From assembly GCA_041741535.1 (NCBI GenBank), contig JBGSJV010000022.1:1-64000 (forward strand): a stretch of 64,000 bases of DNA, read 5' to 3'. The first letter of the stretch is position 1. Each line of letters starts with the position of its first letter. The notes beneath the pieces were generated by a model. It worked only from the letters and a program-made list of their open reading frames with translations, was not told the DNA's origin and did no database searches. The translations under genes and the position numbers were made by a program. Source of the DNA: M30B19 sp041741535 (lineage in GTDB: Bacteria > Planctomycetota > Planctomycetia > Pirellulales > Pirellulaceae). This document shows positions 58,559 through 64,000 of the stretch, one piece after another.

Positions 58559-61216
58559 ATGACTTTCTCTTTCGACAAACTGACGACAAAATCTCAAGAA
58601 GCACTGGCTGCGGCCCAACAATTGGCTCAAGCATCCGGGAATCCAGAAATCACGCCACTGCATCTACTTTCGGCGTTGTTATCCGAACGGCAAGGATTGA
58701 CGGTCCCGCTGTTGCAAAAGCTGCAGGTACCCGTGGATTCCTTGAAAACGGCAGTGACCAGTGAACTCCAGCGGTTGCCGACCTCTTCGAACACGTCGCC
58801 ACGCGGTGTGGGCCATCAGTTGAGTCAAGTGCTGACCCAAGCCCAACAATTCGCCGAGAGCATGCAGGATGAGTTTGTTTCGACCGAGCATTTGTTGCTT
58901 GCCCTGACCAAGGTGGATTCAACGGCCAAGACAATCTTGCAAACTCGCGCAGTGACCGAAAAGGACATTCGTGAAGCGGTTAAAGGACTGCGTGGCAGTG
59001 CCAAGGTGACGGACCAAGATCCCGAGAGCAAATTCCAAGCCTTGGAAAAATACGGTATTGATTTGGTGGCGCGGGCGAAGGCTGGCAAGTTGGACCCGGT
59101 TATCGGTCGCGATCAAGAAATTCGCCGCGTTGTGCAAGTATTATCACGTCGCACCAAGAACAACCCCGTTCTCATTGGTCAACCGGGCGTTGGCAAAACC
59201 GCGATCGCGGAAGGCTTGGCGTTGCGCATCGTCGAAGGCGATGTGCCCAATAGCCTGCAAAACACTCGAGTTGTCGCGCTCGATATGGGTGCTTTAGTCG
59301 CCGGAGCCAAGTTTCGCGGCGAGTTTGAGGAGCGACTCAAGGCGGTCTTGCGCGAGGTTGCCGATGCCGAAGGACGAGTGGTTTTGTTTATCGACGAGTT
59401 GCATACGGTCGTGGGTGCCGGAGCTGCGGAAGGTGGCAACGACGCGGCCAATTTGTTGAAGCCTGCCTTGGCTCGCGGGGAACTTCGCTGCGTGGGCGCG
59501 ACGACCTTGGAAGAGTATCGCAAGTACATTGAAAAGGATGCGGCTCTGGAACGTCGGTTTCAGCCCGTCTTTGTCGATCAACCGAATATTGAAGACACGA
59601 TCACGATCTTGCGCGGCTTGAAGCAACGCTACGAATCGCACCACGGGGTCCAGATCAAAGACGCCGCTTTGGTGGCCGCCGCTCAGTTGTCCGCTCGTTA
59701 CATCACGGACCGTTTTTTGCCGGACAAGGCGATCGACTTGGTGGATGAAGCTTGCAGCAAGTTGGCCATGGAACGAGATAGCGTGCCCGGTGAGATCGAT
59801 TCGGTGCAACGCCGCCTGACTCAGTTGGAGCTGGCCGCGCGACAGTTGGCTGACGAAACTGAAGCCAGTGCCCGTGAACGCTTGGCTGAAGTCAATGAAG
59901 AGATGAACGAACTACGCGGCAAATTAGCCAGCCTGCGCGAACAATGGGACGCGGAGAAGCTAGGCATGGTGGACTCCCAAAATTTGCGCAAACAATTGGA
60001 CGAGGCACAGCGGCAATTCAACAAACAACAAGCAGAGCTCAATTCGAAACTTGCAACCGGGCAAATGGTGAGCGAGGCCGAATATCAAAGCTTGTACGAA
60101 TTGGACATGCGACAAAAATCGCTGGTCAAACAATTGGACCAAGCCACCGCGCGGGAAAGTGAAACGCCGACCAATGAAAGCGAAACTCGTAGGTTGCTCC
60201 GCGAAAACGTCACCGAAGAAGAAATCGCCGAAGTTGTGAGCGCGTGGACAGGGATTCCGGTCAGTCGCATGGTCGAGTCGGAGCGCGCGAAGCTGTTGGT
60301 GCTGGAGGAGCGAATTCATCAGCGCGTCGTCGGCCAAGACGAAGCGGTAACGGCTGTGGCCAATGCCGTGCGACGTAGTCGTTCGGGCTTGCAAGATCCC
60401 CATCGTCCGATCGGCTCGTTTTTGTTTCTCGGACCGACCGGAGTGGGCAAGACCGAATTATGCAAAGCCTTGGCCGAAGTTCTGTTCGATGATCAAAACG
60501 CCATGGTGCGAATCGACATGAGCGAATACATGGAAAAACACAACGTGAGCCGGTTGATCGGTGCACCTCCTGGTTATGTCGGGTACGAGGAGGGTGGGAA
60601 GTTGACCGAGGCTGTTCGCCGCCGGCCATTTTGCGTGGTGTTGCTGGACGAGATTGAAAAAGCTCATAACGATGTCTTTAATATCCTGCTCCAGGTATTG
60701 GACGATGGGCGATTGACGGACAATCATGGCCACACAGTGGACTTTACCAACACGATCATTGTCATGACGAGCAACATTGGCAGCCAATTGATTCAGAAGA
60801 TCACACAAGAGGGTGGTGATACGGACGAATTGCGTGCAGCCGTGGAAGCGTCGTTACAGTCGCGGTTTTTGCCCGAACTGTTGAACCGCATCGATGATAA
60901 GATTGTCTTTCACCCCTTGCAGGTTGCTCAGATTCGCAAGGTCGTGGATATTCAGATCAGGACGCTGGCGAAAAGCTTGGAAGAGCACGGAGTGCAACTT
61001 GTGGTACCGGTGGATGTACTCGATGCGTTGGCGCGGCAAGGCTACGATCCTCAATATGGCGCGCGTCCGTTGAAGCGAGTGATTCAAAATCACTTGATCA
61101 ATCCATTGGCCACCGAGATCCTCAAAGGGAACTTGATTGAACACGGAACGGTCGAAGTTAAATACGACGATGCGACGGGGTTCCGGTTCCAGACCATGGC
61201 GCCGGCAACCACTTGA
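58559..61216 (+). CDS. clpB: ATP-dependent disaggregase ClpB
   Basis: An 885-residue Hsp100 chaperone that rescues aggregated proteins with DnaK. In order: the N domain (from MTFSFDKLTTKSQEALAAAQ, two Clp repeats), AAA domain 1 with Walker A GQPGVGKT and Walker B VLFIDELHT, the ClpB-specific coiled-coil middle domain (about residues 405-530, QRRLTQLELAARQLADETEA and on), AAA domain 2 with Walker A GPTGVGKT and VVLLDEIEKA, and the C-terminal D2 small domain (YDPQYGARPLKRVIQ). Pore loops with YVGY are intact (PPGYVGYEEGG). Length is usual (about 860). ATG follows GGAG. No heat-shock operator of known type is visible upstream. Confidence 0.97.
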   Translation: MTFSFDKLTTKSQEALAAAQQLAQASGNPEITPLHLLSALLSERQGLTVPLLQKLQVPVDSLKTAVTSELQRLPTSSNTSPRGVGHQLSQVLTQAQQFAESMQDEFVSTEHLLLALTKVDSTAKTILQTRAVTEKDIREAVKGLRGSAKVTDQDPESKFQALEKYGIDLVARAKAGKLDPVIGRDQEIRRVVQVLSRRTKNNPVLIGQPGVGKTAIAEGLALRIVEGDVPNSLQNTRVVALDMGALVAGAKFRGEFEERLKAVLREVADAEGRVVLFIDELHTVVGAGAAEGGNDAANLLKPALARGELRCVGATTLEEYRKYIEKDAALERRFQPVFVDQPNIEDTITILRGLKQRYESHHGVQIKDAALVAAAQLSARYITDRFLPDKAIDLVDEACSKLAMERDSVPGEIDSVQRRLTQLELAARQLADETEASARERLAEVNEEMNELRGKLASLREQWDAEKLGMVDSQNLRKQLDEAQRQFNKQQAELNSKLATGQMVSEAEYQSLYELDMRQKSLVKQLDQATARESETPTNESETRRLLRENVTEEEIAEVVSAWTGIPVSRMVESERAKLLVLEERIHQRVVGQDEAVTAVANAVRRSRSGLQDPHRPIGSFLFLGPTGVGKTELCKALAEVLFDDQNAMVRIDMSEYMEKHNVSRLIGAPPGYVGYEEGGKLTEAVRRRPFCVVLLDEIEKAHNDVFNILLQVLDDGRLTDNHGHTVDFTNTIIVMTSNIGSQLIQKITQEGGDTDELRAAVEASLQSRFLPELLNRIDDKIVFHPLQVAQIRKVVDIQIRTLAKSLEEHGVQLVVPVDVLDALARQGYDPQYGARPLKRVIQNHLINPLATEILKGNLIEHGTVEVKYDDATGFRFQTMAPATT

Positions 61217-61418
61217 GGCGACGCGAAGGCTTGACTTTGCGGCGTTGGGCGTCGGCCGGTACATCCGCGTCGGTTAAACTGGCGAAACTTTACGGTATTG
61301 GATTAGAGCCCGGACGCTATCGTCCTGCCGATGGTCGGTGGTCTCGGCAACAATCCGACGGCGCTGGAGGTGGGGTTCACGCCAAGTTCGTCTATGGAAG
61401 TCCCAGAGGAAAGCCGAC

Positions 61419-62195
61419 ATGCCTTCAACTCCTGCCCGTTCGACACGTTTGGTCGCGCTGATCACTGGCGCTGGTCGCCGGAGACTCGGTAGCCATATTG
61501 CTCGTGGTCTGGCGGCCGATGGGATAGACGTGGCTATCCATTATCACCAATCGAGGGAAGAGGCGGAGTTGTTGGTGGCGGAACTGCGCGCGAACGGGGT
61601 TCAAGCCCGGCTGTTTCAAGCAGACCTTCGCTCGCGGGCGGCAATCGAAAAACTTGTTGATTCGGTCGTTGCAACCTTTGGGCGACTTGATGTGTTGGTC
61701 AATACCGCAAGTGTCTGGCGGCCCATTCCCTTGGAAGAGATCACCGAGCGGGACTTGCAGGAGCAGTTCGACGTGGACTTGAAGGCGACCTTCTTTTGTA
61801 GTCAATTGGCAGGACTGCAGATGGTTCGGCAAGCGGACGGAGGAGTGATCATCAATTTTGGTGATTGGGCCTGGGAAAGACCATATCCCAATCATGCCGC
61901 GTACTTTGCCTTGAAAGGGGCCATTCCCGGCTTGACTCGGAGTCTGGCTCGGGAACTTGCCGAACGAAACCCCAAGGTCCGAGTAAATTGCATTTTGCCA
62001 GGTCCGGTATTGTTGCCTCCGGACTCGGACGAAGTCGAACAACAACAACTTTTACAGTCGACCTTGGTGCAGCAAGTGAATCGTCCAGATGCGATCGTAC
62101 GCGCCGTGCGTTACTTCATTGCCGAGGACTTTGTGACGGGCGTTTGTTTGCCCGTTGATGGCGGTCGGACGATCTTCGCCGGTGAAGATCGTTAA
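61419..62195 (+). CDS. Short-chain dehydrogenase, pteridine-reductase-like
   Basis: A 258-residue NADP-type SDR. The N-terminal binding loop VALITGAGRRRLGSHIARGL resembles the TGxxxRLG form of pteridine reductases and FolM. The usual catalytic Ser is replaced by Asp149 (INFGDWAWERPYPNH), 13 residues before Tyr162, with Lys166 following (YFALK); this Asp-x12-Tyr-x3-Lys spacing is that of PTR1. PVDGGRTIFAG closes the protein. It may reduce dihydropterin or dihydrofolate, but this is inferred from residues only. The ATG follows AGAGGAA; the frame is open to 61338 without a good start. Confidence 0.85.
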   Translation: MPSTPARSTRLVALITGAGRRRLGSHIARGLAADGIDVAIHYHQSREEAELLVAELRANGVQARLFQADLRSRAAIEKLVDSVVATFGRLDVLVNTASVWRPIPLEEITERDLQEQFDVDLKATFFCSQLAGLQMVRQADGGVIINFGDWAWERPYPNHAAYFALKGAIPGLTRSLARELAERNPKVRVNCILPGPVLLPPDSDEVEQQQLLQSTLVQQVNRPDAIVRAVRYFIAEDFVTGVCLPVDGGRTIFAGEDR

Positions 62196-62225
62196 CCCAA
62201 CGCATTTCGAACCATTGGGCCATTC

Positions 62226-62822
62226 ATGACCAGTCATAGTCTGATTGTCGGCGTTCTGCTCCTGTTCTTGGGAGGCGGGATGTTGGCGCTCAACATCCAT
62301 GAAGCCATCGAGATTCGCGACGCGCGAATCGCCGCTGAAAACGGTAACGACGGTACCCGTACGGACTTGACGAAGTCGGAGCAGGTTCGTGTGCCGGATG
62401 TTCCTGTGCCACAGCCGGGCTCCGGCACCCCATCCAACGACGCGCCACCGACCGCACGTCCGTCGCTACAACCAGAAAATGGGGACTCGGTAGTTCCTCC
62501 GGTCGTCAATCGGATTCCGCGCGTTCGAGTTGCGGCGTTGGCAATGCCATTGGCGGTTGGACTTCTGTTGTTGATGGGTGCGGTCGTGACCTGGGTCTCA
62601 AGATCGGAGCAAGGCATCCAAGTAACGGCGACCCTGGCGGCGGTCGCGGGCGTGTTGATGTTTTTCTTGGGTTTGGAACATGCTGGGAACCTGCTAAACT
62701 GGGGGACGGATCCTTTGGGAAGGTCGGCCTTGGTCTTGGTGACCAGCGGCCTCTTGTGTTTGAGCTTACCGAGCCGATGGTGGTGGTCGCGAACGAATGT
62801 CGATTCAAGTCCCGGTCTCTGA
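62226..62822 (+). CDS. Small multi-pass membrane protein of unknown function
   Basis: A 198-residue protein. The N-terminal helix is SLIVGVLLLFLGGGMLAL; a Pro-rich periplasmic or cytoplasmic loop (VPDVPVPQPGSGTPSNDAPP) of about 75 residues follows, then three helices (ALAMPLAVGLLLLMGAVVTW, TLAAVAGVLMFFLGLEHAGN, ALVLVTSGLLCLSLPS). No known family is recognised. It begins 30 bases after the SDR stop, and its 3' end overlaps dusB by 26 bases, so the three genes are probably one unit. Confidence 0.65.
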   Translation: MTSHSLIVGVLLLFLGGGMLALNIHEAIEIRDARIAAENGNDGTRTDLTKSEQVRVPDVPVPQPGSGTPSNDAPPTARPSLQPENGDSVVPPVVNRIPRVRVAALAMPLAVGLLLLMGAVVTWVSRSEQGIQVTATLAAVAGVLMFFLGLEHAGNLLNWGTDPLGRSALVLVTSGLLCLSLPSRWWWSRTNVDSSPGL

Positions 62823-63933
62823 CGTTGCTTCACTATCGGACGCTGCGGCTCCTCAGCCGATCGCCGTACCGTTTCAGATTGGCCCCGTGCTGATTGATCC
62901 ACCGATCTTGCAAGCTCCGATGGCGGGTTTTACAAACTACGCATATCGGCAGATTGTTCGCGAATACGGTGGCGTTGGTTTGTTGGCGACTGAAATGGTT
63001 CACGCCACCGGGATGGCTTGGAAGCACGAACAAAAAGCAGAGCATCCCGACCGTCTGTGGGGCGTGCCGGAAGAAGCACGCCCATTGGCTGTCCAGATCT
63101 GGGACAATGATCCGCAAGTCATGGCCAACGTCGCGCGACGTTTGGTCAATGAATATGGCGTCAGCATTGTCGACATCAATTTTGGCTGCCCAGTAAAAAA
63201 GGTCACGGAAAACGCGAAGAGTGGCTCGTATTTGCTGTCCGTGCCTGATCGCATGGGCGAAATCATCGAGTGTGTTGTTGCCGCCAGCTCGCCGACTCCG
63301 GTGACGGCCAAAATTCGCTTGGGATGTTCGCCGGATAAGATCAACGCGAATCGCATTGCTCAAGTTGTCGAGAATGCAGGAGCGGCCGCATTGACTGTCC
63401 ACGGACGAACGGCTGCGGACATGTATCGCGGCCAAGCCAATTGGGATCGCATCGCCGAAATCAAGTCTTATTTGAAACATATACCCTTGATTGGCAATGG
63501 CGACCTGCGGACACCTGCCGATGTCGTGGCGGCATTTCAGAAGTATCCCGTGGATGGCGTGATGATCGCGCGGGCGTCGTTGGGCCGACCGTGGTTGTTT
63601 CAGCAGGCCGCTTGTGCGGTTCGCGGTTTGCCAATCCCACCCGATCCGGACTTGGAACATCAAAGACAGTGTCTGTTGCAGCATTACGAACTGATTTTAC
63701 GGCGATTTGGTGAACCGAAGGCCGCGATCTTGATGCGAAAATATTCCTGCTGTTACGCTCAGGGGATGCCTGGTGCTCGTGAGTTTCGCAGTCGCGTCGC
63801 TCGCATCAACGACGCGGGCGAATTCTTCGAAATCGTGGAACGTTACTTTCCGCGTCTTTCCTTTTTGAGCCCAAATGAACCAAGCGGCGACGAACCAAGC
63901 GAAAGCGAAGAGGACACTTGTGAACTCGAGTGA
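62797..63933 (+). CDS. dusB: tRNA-dihydrouridine synthase
   Basis: A 378-residue FMN enzyme that reduces uridine in tRNA to dihydrouridine. The TIM barrel has LQAPMAGFTNYAYRQIVREY, VDINFGCPVKKVTENAKSGS with the catalytic Cys, PVTAKIRLGC, ALTVHGRTAADMYRGQANWD, GNGDLRTPADV and VDGVMIARASLGRPWLF. The family is DusB-like. The N-terminal 28 residues are extra, and the C-terminal tail is acidic (SGDEPSESEEDT). The start overlaps the upstream membrane-protein gene by 26 bases. Confidence 0.93.
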   Translation: MSIQVPVSDVASLSDAAAPQPIAVPFQIGPVLIDPPILQAPMAGFTNYAYRQIVREYGGVGLLATEMVHATGMAWKHEQKAEHPDRLWGVPEEARPLAVQIWDNDPQVMANVARRLVNEYGVSIVDINFGCPVKKVTENAKSGSYLLSVPDRMGEIIECVVAASSPTPVTAKIRLGCSPDKINANRIAQVVENAGAAALTVHGRTAADMYRGQANWDRIAEIKSYLKHIPLIGNGDLRTPADVVAAFQKYPVDGVMIARASLGRPWLFQQAACAVRGLPIPPDPDLEHQRQCLLQHYELILRRFGEPKAAILMRKYSCCYAQGMPGAREFRSRVARINDAGEFFEIVERYFPRLSFLSPNEPSGDEPSESEEDTCELE

Positions 63934-64000
63934 AGTTCAAGCGAGTCGGTCTCCAGCGAATGGCTCGCAATCAAATTCTGTTTCGTCGCTGAAAAAATTC
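63920..64000 (+). CDS. 5' end of a further gene, cut by the right edge
   Basis: A GTG at 63920 follows AGAGGA and opens a frame of 27 codons (VNSSEVQASRSPANGSQSNS and on, ending SLKKF) to the edge. It overlaps the dusB end by 14 bases. The residues are too few to identify it. Confidence 0.4.
   Translation, partial: MNSSEVQASRSPANGSQSNSVSSLKKF

Noticed and set aside
58271..58663. 130-codon open frame on the minus strand across the hemB-clpB spacer
   Set aside because: It runs through the palindromic repeats and into the clpB 5' end; the apparent protein is explained by the repeated GAACGGT units, and no ribosome site is seen.
1..64000. tRNA, rRNA or CRISPR array
   Set aside because: No cloverleaf with a GGTTCGAATCC-type arm, no rRNA-like stretch and no regularly spaced direct repeats were seen on reading both strands.

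Overview
The window looks like a chromosomal segment of a planctomycete, most likely a member of the Pirellulaceae-like group. The evidence is the mixture of families: a giant secreted protein joining a TIM barrel, a c-type heme, DUF6797, a propeller and a cupredoxin; a Tat-exported Gfo/Idh/MocA oxidoreductase; a signal peptidase I with a very large insertion; a DoxX protein with a long coiled coil; ExbB/ExbD beside a cyclase-repeat protein; and many large exported TPR or HEAT-like proteins with no named function. The assignment rests on recognised families only. No rRNA, tRNA or CRISPR array was found.

Layout. 1-1342: a partial gene cut by the left edge and a DUF2071 protein, both on the minus strand. 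1504-6324: the giant cytochrome/cupredoxin protein and a small Ala/Lys-rich lipoprotein, followed by a clear terminator. 6483-8411: rpsB-tsf on the minus strand, with a terminator-like hairpin between the two genes. 8814-9665: a Tat lipoprotein M48 peptidase, convergent with the ribosomal cluster. 10086-21083: an S10-spc-type operon on the minus strand (rpsJ, rplC, rplD, rplW, rplB, rpsS, rplV, rpsC, rplP, rpmC, rpsQ, rplN, rplE, rpsN, rpsH, rplF, rplR, rpsE, rplO, secY). It has no rplX (L24) between rplN and rplE and no rpmD (L30) between rpsE and rplO. A good promoter candidate lies about 280 bases upstream of rpsJ.

21561-29882: a TIM-barrel epimerase overlapping a U32 peptidase/tRNA-hydroxylation protein (plus), converging on a minus-strand operon lepB - lptB - alpha/beta hydrolase - sugar phosphate isomerase. 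30228-33897: a 76-residue orphan, a DoxX-type membrane protein and a Gfo/Idh/MocA oxidoreductase. 34205-41313: a four-gene unit (large TPR protein, ExbB/TolQ-like, ExbD/TolR-like, and a two-helix membrane protein carrying a cyclase-type toroid). This reads like a Tol/TonB-type proton-driven transducer in which the toroid protein takes the place of TonB; it is the most interesting system in the window.

41457-50917: DUF423, a long RadC, a TPR protein, an M28 peptidase, cpaB and cpaA of a Tad pilus system, a Fur-family regulator, a 165-base MITE-like element with perfect 20-base inverted ends and 9-base direct repeats, and polyphosphate kinase 2. 51326-64000: an exported HEAT-like protein containing what looks like a receiver-like fold, a lipoprotein, a cyclophilin, hemB, clpB (behind a repeat-rich 445-base spacer), a pteridine-reductase-like SDR, a small membrane protein, dusB, and the first codons of a further gene at the right edge.

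Positions come from reading the sequence by eye. Family names rest on motif recognition, and no database search was run.
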